This document shows positions 54,907 through 63,612 of a DNA stretch of 64,000 bases, piece after piece. The stretch spans positions 56,482 to 120,481 of the forward strand of contig JAYKIS010000003.1 in assembly GCA_035286125.1 (NCBI GenBank). Direction: 5' to 3'. Each line of letters begins with the position of its first letter. The stretch's first letter is position 1. The translations under genes were made by a program, and so were the position numbers. The notes under the pieces were generated by a model that made no database searches, had not been told where the DNA came from, and saw only the letters and a program-made list of their open reading frames with translations. The DNA is from VGJW01 sp035286125. Lineage in GTDB: Bacteria; Cyanobacteriota; Sericytochromatia; S15B-MN24; VGJW01.

Positions 54907-55547
54907 CCGCGGTCGCGCGCGTGGCCGTGGCCTTGATGCTGTCCCTGGTGGTGCCGGCAGGTCCGATGGGGCACCCTGCCAGGGCTGCCGAGACCGTCAG
55001 CATCGAGGATACCCAAGGGCGCCTGATCTGGGGCAAGGGTTCGGACGCGCGGTCGCCGTGGTCCGATCGCAACGTCTGGATCGATGGCACCCGGATATGG
55101 AGCGCCCATCCGATCGACGCCCCAAGCCCGGTCCACCTCCAGGGCATCCTCTTACACATACAAAGCAACATGCTGAAGTTGGGCGAACTGTTTGTATATC
55201 AACAACTCAAGGATGCCGACAAAGACGCACTGACACAAAAGCAGGAGGAGGTCCGGCTTCGCCTGCGTCGGCACTTCGACGAGGGTGCCATCCGGGCCGT
55301 GCGCTACGCAGGCGGTCCCGGTGCGTGGCAAGCCCAGGTCGCCTACGATCTGGAAGCCTTCGAGACGGCACTGGGCTTCAGGGCCTTCTCCGCACCGCCA
55401 CGACCGACGGAACCCACCCGACTCGAGCAGGTCATCCGCAACGAACAGTGGTGGAATCGCGCGTGGGACTGGGCATGGCTCGCGACGATGGGCCTCGCCG
55501 TCGGCGCTGTCATCCTGCTGGTGGACGCCACGACCAGCCGGCGCTGA
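54903..55547 (+). CDS. Secreted membrane-anchored protein with a rare-codon island
   Basis: 214 residues. It has a signal peptide (AVALMLSLVVPAGPMGHPARA) and a C-terminal transmembrane helix (WAWLATMGLAVGAVILLV). The start overlaps the DUF445 stop as ATGA. Codons 83-114 stand out in base use, with TTA, ATA, TTT, GTA, TAT, AAA, ACA and several CAA in a stretch that elsewhere uses G/C-ending codons. The encoded segment LHIQSNMLKLGELFVYQQL is helical and hydrophilic. Function unknown. Confidence 0.72.
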   Translation: MTAVARVAVALMLSLVVPAGPMGHPARAAETVSIEDTQGRLIWGKGSDARSPWSDRNVWIDGTRIWSAHPIDAPSPVHLQGILLHIQSNMLKLGELFVYQQLKDADKDALTQKQEEVRLRLRRHFDEGAIRAVRYAGGPGAWQAQVAYDLEAFETALGFRAFSAPPRPTEPTRLEQVIRNEQWWNRAWDWAWLATMGLAVGAVILLVDATTSRR

Positions 55548-55555
55548 GGGAGTCG

Positions 55556-56647
55556 TCAGGGGGCCAGTGCGGGCTGGAAGGTGCCGTCGATGATGCTGGC
55601 CCGCCAGCGTTCGACGCGCCTTTGCAGATGCCTGAGGTTGTGAATCGACAACAAGGTATGGGCCAGCCACTCACCCGCGCGGACCAGATGATGGACGTAG
55701 CGGCGGTCGAAACGCACGCACGTCAGGCAGTCGCACTCGGGATCGATAGGCTCGGCATCATCCGCGTAACGCGCCGACTTGATCTGAAGGCGACCGTCCC
55801 CTGACCAGACCGTACCGTGGCGCGCCATCCGGGTGGGATGCACGCAGTCGGCCATGTCGATGCCGTGCGTGATGGCCAGGTGCAAATCCTCCGGGGTGCC
55901 GACGCCCATCAGGTAGCGTGGCTTGCCGACCGGCAGGAGGGGAGTCGTCACGGCCAGTGTGGCCGCCATGTCCGCCCGGGACTCGCCGACGGAAAGCCCA
56001 CCCACCGCGTAGCCCGGGAAGTCCATCGGCACCAGGGCTTCGGCGGAGCGGCGACGCTCCTCGGGGTCAATGCCACCCTGAACGATGCCGAACAAGGCCT
56101 GATCCGCCCGATCATGAGCAGCGAGACAACGCTCGGCCCAGCGTGTCGTCCGATCGACAGCCCGACGCACCTCGGCCGGATGTGCCGGCAGGCGGATGCA
56201 TTCGTCGAAGGCCATCGCGATGTCGGCCCCGAGGTCCATCTGTACCCGCATCGATCGCTCGGGATCCACGAACCAGCGGGAACCATCAATCGGGCTGCGG
56301 AAGCGGACTCCCTCTTCGGAAATCGAACGCAAGGCGGCAAGCGAGAAAATCTGGAATCCGCCCGAGTCGGTCAACACGGCCCGGGGCCAGCGCATGAACG
56401 CATGAAGCCCCCCGGCCTTGGCGATACGCTCGGCACCGGGACGAAGCATGCAATGGAACGCATTGGCCAGGACAACGCCGGCCCCGGTGTCCGCGACCTG
56501 CTCCGGCAGCAAGGTCTTGACCGTGGCCTGGGTACCGACGGGCATGAAAGTCGGAGTCGGGACGTCCCCGTGAGGCGTGTGCAGGATGCCTGCACGCGCC
56601 TGCCCGACCTGGGCCACCACGGTCATGCGGACGGGCGGCCGAGTCAT
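55556..56647 (-). CDS. tgt: tRNA-guanine transglycosylase
   Basis: 363 residues. It exchanges G34 of GUN-anticodon tRNAs for preQ1 on the way to queuosine. VLTDSGGFQIF holds the catalytic Asp region, AFDECIRLP a substrate Asp, and GGLSVGES the guanine-pocket loop. DCVHPTRMARHG is the tRNA-binding/nucleophile region. The zinc site is CDCLTCVRF followed by a His in SIHNL. The ATG overlaps the small lipoprotein stop as ATGA, so it is coupled to that gene. No que genes are adjacent. Confidence 0.96.
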   Translation of the reverse strand: MTRPPVRMTVVAQVGQARAGILHTPHGDVPTPTFMPVGTQATVKTLLPEQVADTGAGVVLANAFHCMLRPGAERIAKAGGLHAFMRWPRAVLTDSGGFQIFSLAALRSISEEGVRFRSPIDGSRWFVDPERSMRVQMDLGADIAMAFDECIRLPAHPAEVRRAVDRTTRWAERCLAAHDRADQALFGIVQGGIDPEERRRSAEALVPMDFPGYAVGGLSVGESRADMAATLAVTTPLLPVGKPRYLMGVGTPEDLHLAITHGIDMADCVHPTRMARHGTVWSGDGRLQIKSARYADDAEPIDPECDCLTCVRFDRRYVHHLVRAGEWLAHTLLSIHNLRHLQRRVERWRASIIDGTFQPALAP

Positions 56648-56808
56648 CGGCCGGCCGCCATGGGCCTGGGGGCTCCGGGCAACGAGGCGGGCGTCGGCGT
56701 GGGCGAGGGCGCCAGCGTCGGATCCCCCAGCACGAAGCCGGGGAACTCACATCCAGCAAGCAGCATGAGGGCTGCCAACAGGATCACTGCCGGCAGATGC
56801 CGTGTCAC
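56644..56808 (-). CDS. Small lipoprotein, 54 residues
   Basis: Translating between the cyclase gene and tgt gives a 54-residue peptide. It has a basic start, a hydrophobic core (LPAVILLAALMLLAGC) ending in a perfect lipobox with Cys at 20, then a Pro/Thr-rich tail (PTLAPSPTPTPASLPG). The GTG start overlaps the cyclase stop (GTGA), and its stop overlaps the tgt start (ATGA), so it is held in register by both neighbours. The Pro-rich tail could span the periplasm. Function unknown. Confidence 0.75.
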   Translation of the reverse strand: MTRHLPAVILLAALMLLAGCEFPGFVLGDPTLAPSPTPTPASLPGAPRPMAAGR

Positions 56809-59756
56809 GGTTGCCACGCCAGGACTCCTTCCCGCGTCGCGAGGCGTACGGCCTCGGCGACAGCCCCCGCACGTCGCAGTCGATCGAGGGGATCCATCTG
56901 CATGGTGCCATCCCCGGCCGACAAGCGCACGGTCTCCCCCCCCAACTCATGAAGGAGGCGAAGGCTTCGGGCCAGCTCCAGGAAGGCCCCCACGCGCCCA
57001 TGCCACGCCACGGCCAGTGCGGCCTCACGGGCGGCTCGCCCGGCGTCGCCACGATGCCACGCCCACCGCGCAAGGGCACGTCGGGCAAGCGCCTCCTGAC
57101 GTCTGTCGCCGGCGGCAAGCGCGGTCGACAGTGCCTCTTCCAGCAGCACGCCTGCCCCCTCGAGGTCGCCGTCCAGGCCACGCGCAAGGCCGCCCAGGCG
57201 ATGCAGATCTCCCCACGGCGCGCCACCGGGTAGCATTTCAAGGAGATGCCTTGCGCGCGCGAGCGGAGCATCGGCCGCGCGCAAGGTGGCGCCGACCAAC
57301 GCCGCCTGGACCTGCAGCAAGGCCAGACACGCCGCAGTCAGCGGATCCCCGGCCTCGAGCGCACGCCGCTCCCAATCAGGCACATGGTCCCTGATGACCA
57401 ACCACTCTCCCAGTTCCAACCGCACCACGCCCATGTTGAGTTCCATGGCCAACCAGCGTCGGGTCGCCGCCTCATCCTGATAGAGGCGTCGGCAGTGGGC
57501 CAGGGCTCTGGCGGCTGCACGCAGGTCCCCTCGGGCATGCAGGATGGTCCCCAGATTGTGCCAGGCATCTGCTTCCCCGAGACGGTCTCCGGCAGCCTGC
57601 CGTAAAGCCAACGCCTTGATGGCATGCCGGCGTGCCGTCCCCACGTGCCCGACCAGGCGCTCATGGACGGCAAGATCATGACGGATTCGCGCCAGCAAGG
57701 CATCCCGGCCATCGCCAGAGGGCGTGCGAGCCACTCGGCGAAAGACGGCACGCGTCCGATGGCGCGCCTCGCGCCACTGCCCCATGCGCATGGCCAGCCA
57801 AGCGCGTTCGATCTCGAAGCGATCCGCCTGCTCGCCGGGGGCGAGGCGGGCTTGCCACCGATCGAGCCACGCGAGGGCCCGGCCATAGGCTCCCACGGCA
57901 TCCAGCACCCGCAGGGTCGCCAGCAGAAGGTCGGTATCCGGAGGACCGGAGTCCGGAATGCCTTCAAGACTTGCCAGGGCAGCAGCGGCAGCCGGGGCCT
58001 CCCCTGCAGCCAGGTGCGCGCGCAGCCAAAGGGCCCACGACCGGGCATCCCCGAGGGGCCCCGAGCGCTCGAGGTGTGCAAGGGCTTCCCTCGGTCCACC
58101 GGCGCGCAGGGCCTCGGCCGCCGCATCACGCCATGCCGCCCGGGCCTCGTCGGCCTGACCTGCGGCGGCCCACTGCCGCGCGCGCCAGGCAGCAGGCAAG
58201 AGGGCCATCGCCGGGCACAAGGCTACCCGGGTATGCCACGACTGGCGCTCGGGCTCGAGCATCTGACCATAGAGCGTTTCCTGCAGAAGGGCATCTGCAA
58301 AGCCGACTTCATCGGCCCCGAGGCCGGTCAGGATGCCGCGATCGTGCAGTTGGCCGGCGACAGTGGCTTCCCGCGCATCCAGCAACTGCTCCCAGAGCAC
58401 CCTTGGCCAACGCGGTCCCAGCACCGAGGCCAGCCTCGCCACGCTCCGCTCGTCCGCGGAAAGCAGGTCAAGTCGTGCCTGCAACAGGCCGTGCAGGCCC
58501 AGCGGCGCCTCGCCCGGACCAGCGCGCCACAACTCGCGGAGATGCAAGGGATTTCCCGAGGCACGCCGGACCATCGCCCTGAACCGACCGGACTCGTCCG
58601 GTGCGATTCGGTCGCTGTCGCCACCGGCCCATGCCAGCAGGAGGGCCATGGCCTCGGCGTCACGGAGACCGTCAAGGGCCCGGACAGAAGCCTGCCAGGG
58701 CAGCAAGGCTGTCGCGTCGCGCCCGGCAAGCACCAGGAAATCCCGATCGGCCCGAAGGGCAAGGAAGGAGGCCAGAACGCGCCGGGACCAGGCATCCATC
58801 CACTGCGCGTCGTCCAGCAGCCAGACCACGCCTTCAGATGGCGCCGATGCCACAAGGCGTCCTTGGGGGTCGCGCTCACCGGGGACCGGACAAGGTAGCC
58901 CCGGTGCGAACATTGGCCACAGGCGCGCCATGTAGGAACCCGGCTCCTCGGCGCGATGAGCAGCCACGCCGGTCCGGACAATCCGGTGCCCCCCGTGGCG
59001 CCTGACCATCGCGTGAAACCGTGCCAGCAAGGCCGTCTTGCCGATACCGGCCGGACCGTGGATCAGGAGCGTGCGCTCCGGGACACGGCCCGCCAGCATG
59101 CCGGCAAATTGCTCGAGATGCGCCTCGCGACCCACGAAGGGACCGCGATGACCCCAGCCCTCCCGCTCGGGCCTGCTGCCCAGAACCCGATGGCAGGCGA
59201 CGGGTTCGGGAAAGCCCTTCAGGATGGTCGGCCCCAGGGGCAGGAAAGCGTGGCGGCGACGGGCTGACCTGCGCGTCGCATCATCCGTCAGGATGGCACC
59301 GGGGGGAGCCAGGCTCTCGAGCCGCTTGGCGAGGTTGACCGTCGCGCCGAGGACCGTCCATGTCTCGCTTTGGCCCGCCCTGAGCGGTCCGGACACGACG
59401 TTGCCGGTGGCGAGGCCGATGCGCAGGGCCAGTGGCCGAGAGGTCACCACAGGTGAGGCAAGGGCTGCCATGGCGTCCTGCATCGCCAGCGCCGCCCTCA
59501 CGGCCCGCGCCGCATCATCCTCGTGTCCGACAGGATCGCCGAAGCAGGCGAGCAGACCATCGCCGAGAAACTTGTCGACGTGACCGCCGGCCGCCTCGAT
59601 GGGCGGCACGATCGCACCCATTACGTCGTGAAGGACCTCTAGCAAGGCCTCGGCATCCAGTTGGCGGGCCAAGCCGGAGAAGTCGACGAGATCCGCGAAC
59701 ATCACCGTCATCCAGCGCCGCCGGCCCATGGACCCGGTCGGCAAGGCGTTGGCCAT
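56805..59756 (-). CDS. Class III adenylate cyclase fused to an AAA/NACHT-like ATPase and TPR repeats
   Basis: 983 residues. The cyclase domain (about 12-200) has MFADLVDFS and the second metal Asp in GDGLLACFG. DKFLGDG contains the adenine-selecting Lys, and VLGATVNLAKRL is the transition-state motif. An ATPase follows with Walker A GPAGIGKT and Walker B VWLLDDAQ. The C-terminal half is TPR-like helices. This is the broad Cya/transcription-regulator-like architecture; the output may be cAMP or a scaffold signal. GGGGGA lies six bases before the ATG. It follows btpA by 44 bp. Confidence 0.9.
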   Translation of the reverse strand: MANALPTGSMGRRRWMTVMFADLVDFSGLARQLDAEALLEVLHDVMGAIVPPIEAAGGHVDKFLGDGLLACFGDPVGHEDDAARAVRAALAMQDAMAALASPVVTSRPLALRIGLATGNVVSGPLRAGQSETWTVLGATVNLAKRLESLAPPGAILTDDATRRSARRRHAFLPLGPTILKGFPEPVACHRVLGSRPEREGWGHRGPFVGREAHLEQFAGMLAGRVPERTLLIHGPAGIGKTALLARFHAMVRRHGGHRIVRTGVAAHRAEEPGSYMARLWPMFAPGLPCPVPGERDPQGRLVASAPSEGVVWLLDDAQWMDAWSRRVLASFLALRADRDFLVLAGRDATALLPWQASVRALDGLRDAEAMALLLAWAGGDSDRIAPDESGRFRAMVRRASGNPLHLRELWRAGPGEAPLGLHGLLQARLDLLSADERSVARLASVLGPRWPRVLWEQLLDAREATVAGQLHDRGILTGLGADEVGFADALLQETLYGQMLEPERQSWHTRVALCPAMALLPAAWRARQWAAAGQADEARAAWRDAAAEALRAGGPREALAHLERSGPLGDARSWALWLRAHLAAGEAPAAAAALASLEGIPDSGPPDTDLLLATLRVLDAVGAYGRALAWLDRWQARLAPGEQADRFEIERAWLAMRMGQWREARHRTRAVFRRVARTPSGDGRDALLARIRHDLAVHERLVGHVGTARRHAIKALALRQAAGDRLGEADAWHNLGTILHARGDLRAAARALAHCRRLYQDEAATRRWLAMELNMGVVRLELGEWLVIRDHVPDWERRALEAGDPLTAACLALLQVQAALVGATLRAADAPLARARHLLEMLPGGAPWGDLHRLGGLARGLDGDLEGAGVLLEEALSTALAAGDRRQEALARRALARWAWHRGDAGRAAREAALAVAWHGRVGAFLELARSLRLLHELGGETVRLSAGDGTMQMDPLDRLRRAGAVAEAVRLATREGVLAWQP

Positions 59757-59800
59757 CTTGCATCCCCCGTCACGATGCTGCGACGGGCCGGCGGAAGATC

Positions 59801-60616
59801 CTAGGCCGGCAAGGACGAGGTCGCCCGTCCTGCGGCGACTTGTGTGACCATCGCGCGAACCCGCTCGGGATCGGTGGCCCCATCGGGGCCCTTGAGCGCA
59901 GATGCCACGATGGCGCCCGAGGCACAGGCCATGAACGCATCGACGGTCCCCTGCGTCAGGCCGGAACCGACCAGCAGCGGCACGTCGGGCAACACCGCCG
60001 CCACTCGGGCGAAGTCCCGGGGGTCGGCCGGCAGGCCCGTACCTGCTCCGGACAGGATCAGGGCATCTGCCCCGCCGCGAAGGACCGCATCGCGCGCCTG
60101 GTCCTCGAGTGCATAGGGAGCGAGCGGCACGGCATGCTTGACGGCGACGTCGGCCAGAATGGCCACATCGGTGCCCAACTGGCGACGCAACTGGGCCAGC
60201 TCCCACGCATCGCCCTGAATGATGCCTTGATCCGCAAGCACGGCCCCGACCAGGACATTGACCCGGATGAAGTCCGCCCCGACGGCATGGGCAATGGCCA
60301 AGGCCGATGCTGCATCGTTCCGCAGGACGTTGATGCCCCAGCGCGCCTCGGGAAAGGCAAGGCGCAGGCGTTCGGCCACGACGGCCATCGCCGCGACCGT
60401 CGCGGGAGGCACCTTGCCCCGGACGAAGGGGCGATCGCCGTAGTTCTCGATGACGAGGCAGCGTATGCCGCCTGCAACGTAGGCGGCGACTTCGGCCCGC
60501 GCATGAGCCACGATGGCCTCCAGCGTCTCGCGGGCGTCAGGCGCTCCGGGCAGCGCACGCAGGTGGACCACGCCAATCAGGGGCCACGCATCCGCCGAAA
60601 GCCAGTCCGGTCTCAT
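59801..60616 (-). CDS. btpA: BtpA/SgcQ-family TIM-barrel protein
   Basis: 271 residues. The N-terminus PLIGVVHLRALPGAP and CLVIENYGDRPF match BtpA, and further motifs are IRVNVLVGAV, DVAVKHAVPL and VGSGLTQGT. In cyanobacteria BtpA is needed for photosystem I accumulation. The family also includes SgcQ-type proteins in heterotrophs, so photosynthesis need not be implied. The ATG overlaps the ricT stop by one base (TGATG). The catalytic role is unproven for the family. Confidence 0.9.
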   Translation of the reverse strand: MRPDWLSADAWPLIGVVHLRALPGAPDARETLEAIVAHARAEVAAYVAGGIRCLVIENYGDRPFVRGKVPPATVAAMAVVAERLRLAFPEARWGINVLRNDAASALAIAHAVGADFIRVNVLVGAVLADQGIIQGDAWELAQLRRQLGTDVAILADVAVKHAVPLAPYALEDQARDAVLRGGADALILSGAGTGLPADPRDFARVAAVLPDVPLLVGSGLTQGTVDAFMACASGAIVASALKGPDGATDPERVRAMVTQVAAGRATSSLPA

Positions 60617-61431
60617 CAGGAGTCCCCCCGTCCTTCCGCAGCAAGAATACGGTCTGCGGGCAGACGCAGCTCCCGACCGTCCTCGTCCATCTCGACGCGG
60701 ACGGCGATGTTGGCTGCATCGACAGCCAGCACCGTGCCACGTCCATGGGGCGTGGCGACCGCCGCCCCGACCATCGGCAGCTCCTGACGCACCTCGAGCA
60801 CCATCTGGTGCTCGTAGGACAGGCAACACTTGAGGCGACCGCACATGCCGCTGTTCTTGGAGGGATTGGCCGGCAGGTTCTGGTCCTTGGCCATCTTGAC
60901 GGTGATGGGCATGAACGTCTTCAGGAACGTGCTGCAGCACAGCTCCTTGCCGCACGCGCCCACGCCCCCCAGCAAGCGTGCCTCGTCGCGAACGCCGATC
61001 TGGCGCAGCTCGATGCGGGTACGTCGGAACAGCCCGGTCAGGTCCCGCAGCAACTCGCGGAAGTCCACGCGTCCTTCGGCCGTGTAGTGAAACGTCAGGC
61101 GCACGAAGTCGAAGGTGTAGACGGCATCGACCAGATCCATGCCCAGACCGTGGGCTGCGACCCGCTCGGCACAAGCCTTCAGGGCCTTGGCCTCCTCGCG
61201 CCATTTGGTCTCCAATTGCAGGCGGTCCGCCTGTGTGGCCAGCCGCAGGAGCGGCACCGCCGGGCCATCGATGCGCACCTCGGCCACGGCATCGGGCAGC
61301 AACAGGACGGGACCGCACTCGAGTCCCCTGTCCGTCTCGTAGACAACGAAGGTTCCGGTACCCAAGTCTTCGAGAATCCCGTCGAGGGGCCGGATATCAC
61401 CGGGACGAAGGCGAACGGCCGGAACAGGCAT
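60616..61431 (-). CDS. ricT: RicT/YaaT PSP1-domain protein
   Basis: 271 residues. The PSP1 domain spans about 60-200 (LDLVDAVYTFDFVRLTFHYT is inside). The Cys cluster GACGKELCC and GMCGRLKCC matches RicT, which binds an iron-sulfur cluster with RicA and RicF and modulates RNase Y cleavage in Bacillus. A basic nucleic-acid-binding C-terminal part follows. It lies 13 bases after the holB stop, with GAGGAG ten bases before the ATG. The holB-ricT order is typical of Firmicutes and relatives. RicA and RicF are not in the window. Confidence 0.92.
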   Translation of the reverse strand: MPVPAVRLRPGDIRPLDGILEDLGTGTFVVYETDRGLECGPVLLLPDAVAEVRIDGPAVPLLRLATQADRLQLETKWREEAKALKACAERVAAHGLGMDLVDAVYTFDFVRLTFHYTAEGRVDFRELLRDLTGLFRRTRIELRQIGVRDEARLLGGVGACGKELCCSTFLKTFMPITVKMAKDQNLPANPSKNSGMCGRLKCCLSYEHQMVLEVRQELPMVGAAVATPHGRGTVLAVDAANIAVRVEMDEDGRELRLPADRILAAEGRGDS

Positions 61432-61444
61432 GGGCTCGGACTCC

Positions 61445-62557
61445 TCAGGCCAACCTGGCGAGGCGATGCGCCCCCGCCATCCAGGCGTTGGCAGGTTGGA
61501 CCCCGGCCTCGAGGCGCTGGCGGACCTCGAGAAGGATGGCCAGCCTGGCCCACGCACCGTCGTCGCCTCCGCAGGCCGCCACCACCGGACCGCAATCAGC
61601 GTCCGAATCGGAACGGCGGACCTCACCCGTGCGTGCCCACCACCACGCCTCAGCGACGCGATCGATGGCCTCGTCGACGAGGCGCAGATGAAGCTCGAGG
61701 ACCTCCTGCGTCCCCTTGCGTTCCTCGACCTCGGGCAGGCGCCGAATACTTTCGAGGACGGCGATTCGCCGACCGGGGTCCCGGTCTGTCAGCCACGGTC
61801 GCATCAAGTCCTGCCAATCATCCGGCGGTGGCGTCTGTTCGGCCGCCTCTGGGCGCTCACGCCGCTGCCGGGGCTGCAGGAAGGCATGGGCCTTGCCCAC
61901 GCGACCTGCAGCAAGGCGAACGGCCCGGGGGCGTGCCTGCGGGTTCCCGATGGCCTTCTCGTCGAGCCATTGCCGGATGCGGACGTCGGGCAGCGGACTG
62001 AAGGTCAGGCGCCGACACCGGGAGACCACCGTCGGCAGGACATCGGACAACGCCGAGCCCAGAAGGATGATCACGCACGGTCCCGGCGGCTCCTCGAGCA
62101 GGACCAGCATCGCATTGATGGCGGGGATGCTCATGCCGTCCATCTCGACAATGTGTACCTGTAGTCCGCCACGGAATGCCGCCTGCTTGGCGAGGGGGAT
62201 CAGGCCGTCCTTGGTGGTCTTCTGTTCTCCGGTCCCGATGTGGTAACGGCTGACAATCTGGTCGATGGAGACTCCCTTGCGCTCGGGCAAGGGCTCCCAG
62301 ACATGCAGATCCGAATGATTCGCGTCCTCGATCACGCAGCTGGCGCACTTGTCCGGGGCGTCAGCACCGCAGGCGCCCGTCGTCTCGCGGCGATCGCAGA
62401 GCAGGGCACGCGCCCAGCGCAGGGCAACCGTCCGCTTGCCTGAGCCTTGTGGCCCCACGAGGAGCCAGGCGTGGTGCGGTGCTGCCAGCGCACGATCAAG
62501 GGTCTCGAGGACCGACGCTTCCAGCAGAAGGTCTGCCGCCCAGGGGGGAACTGGCAC
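61445..62557 (-). CDS. holB: DNA polymerase III delta-prime subunit
   Basis: 370 residues. The clamp-loader AAA fold has Walker A VGPQGSGKRT and the zinc-ribbon Cys in CGADAPDKCASC. AINAMLVLLEEPP is the family sequence near sensor 1. A helical collar domain follows. It loads the sliding clamp with the other clamp-loader subunits. GTG start, ten bases after the stop of the GAF/GGDEF gene. Confidence 0.93.
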   Translation of the reverse strand: MPVPPWAADLLLEASVLETLDRALAAPHHAWLLVGPQGSGKRTVALRWARALLCDRRETTGACGADAPDKCASCVIEDANHSDLHVWEPLPERKGVSIDQIVSRYHIGTGEQKTTKDGLIPLAKQAAFRGGLQVHIVEMDGMSIPAINAMLVLLEEPPGPCVIILLGSALSDVLPTVVSRCRRLTFSPLPDVRIRQWLDEKAIGNPQARPRAVRLAAGRVGKAHAFLQPRQRRERPEAAEQTPPPDDWQDLMRPWLTDRDPGRRIAVLESIRRLPEVEERKGTQEVLELHLRLVDEAIDRVAEAWWWARTGEVRRSDSDADCGPVVAACGGDDGAWARLAILLEVRQRLEAGVQPANAWMAGAHRLARLA

Positions 62558-62567
62558 GCGGCCTGCC

Positions 62568-63515
62568 CTAGCCCTCGACGTGGTGGAAGTTCATGCCCTG
62601 ACCGGGCGCCGCAAAGCAGATGACCTTGCTGCCGCCCTCCTTCTTGGCCAGATCGAGACGGCGGGTCGCCATCTGGACCAGAGCGCGGGGCGACGTCGTC
62701 TCGACGGTCGAAGAGACACCGACTGCGGGCGCCATGTAGGGGGCGAGCTGGAGCATGCGGCGGGTGAAGCGCTTCAGGACCTCGACGGCAGCCTCGGCCG
62801 AGGTCGAGGGGAAGTAGAACAGCAGGTCGAAGCCATCCCAGCGGACGGCCCAGTCCGTCTGGCGGATGACCTGACGGACCACTTGACCGACGTCCCCGAA
62901 ACGGGCGTTGGCCTCGTCCGGGGTCATGGTCCTGGCGACGGCAGCGAACTCGGGCAGGCCGATGACGGCAACAGAGCCCGTCTCGCGGCTGCGGACCAGT
63001 CGCTCGCACTCCTCGCGGAAACGCTCGTTGAAGTAGACACGATTCCAGAGGCCTGTCAGGCGGTCGGTGCTCGTGCGCTTGTTGACCTCCTCCTCGAGGC
63101 GGGTCGCGTGGACCGAAAGGCCCAGCGTCGGTGCGACGAGGCGAGCAAGGGCCCCTGCGAAGGCCAGGTCCTCGTCGGCCACGAGCAGGGCACCGTAGAC
63201 CTGACGGTTCGCCAGCACGGGCACGCGTACCGCGCCGGCAACGTCACCCAGCGGCACGGGCTCGAGATCTGCCGAGGTCAGGTCGGCCATCCGCTCCGCG
63301 GCCGCCTTGAAAAGCTTCTCCGCTGCCTGGCCCGAGGGCATGAATCCGTCCGGTCCATTCAGGCGCAGGGCGACGGATGCCGTGGGCCGATGCTCGGAAA
63401 GCGCCTCGGCGATGCGCCCGAGCACGAAATCGAGGCTGCTGCTGGCCGGGACAGCCTTCGTGATCTGGACCAGGGCCTCGTACTGACTGGGCGCGAGCGC
63501 GGCGGACGCTTCCAT
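62568..63515 (-). CDS. GAF protein with degenerate GGDEF domain
   Basis: 315 residues. A GAF-like domain covers about 10-150, followed by a GGDEF-type fold that starts with TDRLTGLWNRVYFNERF. The signature GG(D/E)EF is replaced by DGFDL, so cyclase activity is unlikely. It may bind c-di-GMP or GTP as a receptor, or work as a scaffold. GAGGAAA stands five bases before the ATG. It heads the holB-ricT-btpA operon and may link signalling to replication or RNA control. Confidence 0.85.
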   Translation of the reverse strand: MEASAALAPSQYEALVQITKAVPASSSLDFVLGRIAEALSEHRPTASVALRLNGPDGFMPSGQAAEKLFKAAAERMADLTSADLEPVPLGDVAGAVRVPVLANRQVYGALLVADEDLAFAGALARLVAPTLGLSVHATRLEEEVNKRTSTDRLTGLWNRVYFNERFREECERLVRSRETGSVAVIGLPEFAAVARTMTPDEANARFGDVGQVVRQVIRQTDWAVRWDGFDLLFYFPSTSAEAAVEVLKRFTRRMLQLAPYMAPAVGVSSTVETTSPRALVQMATRRLDLAKKEGGSKVICFAAPGQGMNFHHVEG

Positions 63516-63545
63516 GGGTTTCCTCGAACAGGGTGCGGCATGGTC

Positions 63546-63554
63546 ATCATACCA
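63546..63554 (-). promoter_or_regulatory. Extended -10 promoter (TGGTATGAT) of the GAF/holB operon
   Basis: On the minus strand TGGTATGAT is an extended -10 element 30 bases before the ATG, leaving a short leader with the GAGGAAA ribosome site. This is the leadered counterpart of the leaderless promoters elsewhere in the window. Confidence 0.45.
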
Positions 63555-63576
63555 ATCCGGGGCCTGCTTGACCCCA

Positions 63577-63605
63577 TCGACGGGGATGGACGGGCAGCCT
63601 AGACT
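63577..63605 (+). promoter_or_regulatory. Promoter of murI, probably leaderless
   Basis: TCGACG (63577-63582), a 17-base spacer and TAGACT (63600-63605) lie seven bases before the murI ATG. No ribosome site separates them. It matches the typA promoter in layout. Confidence 0.5.
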
Positions 63606-63612
63606 GGACACC

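Noticed and set aside
59801..60616. Taking BtpA as evidence that the organism is photosynthetic.
   Set aside because: The family occurs in heterotrophs and no photosynthesis gene is in the window.
63568..63573. TTGACC upstream of murI as its -35 box.
   Set aside because: It is 26 bases from the TAGACT -10 element, too far. TCGACG at a 17-base spacing fits better.
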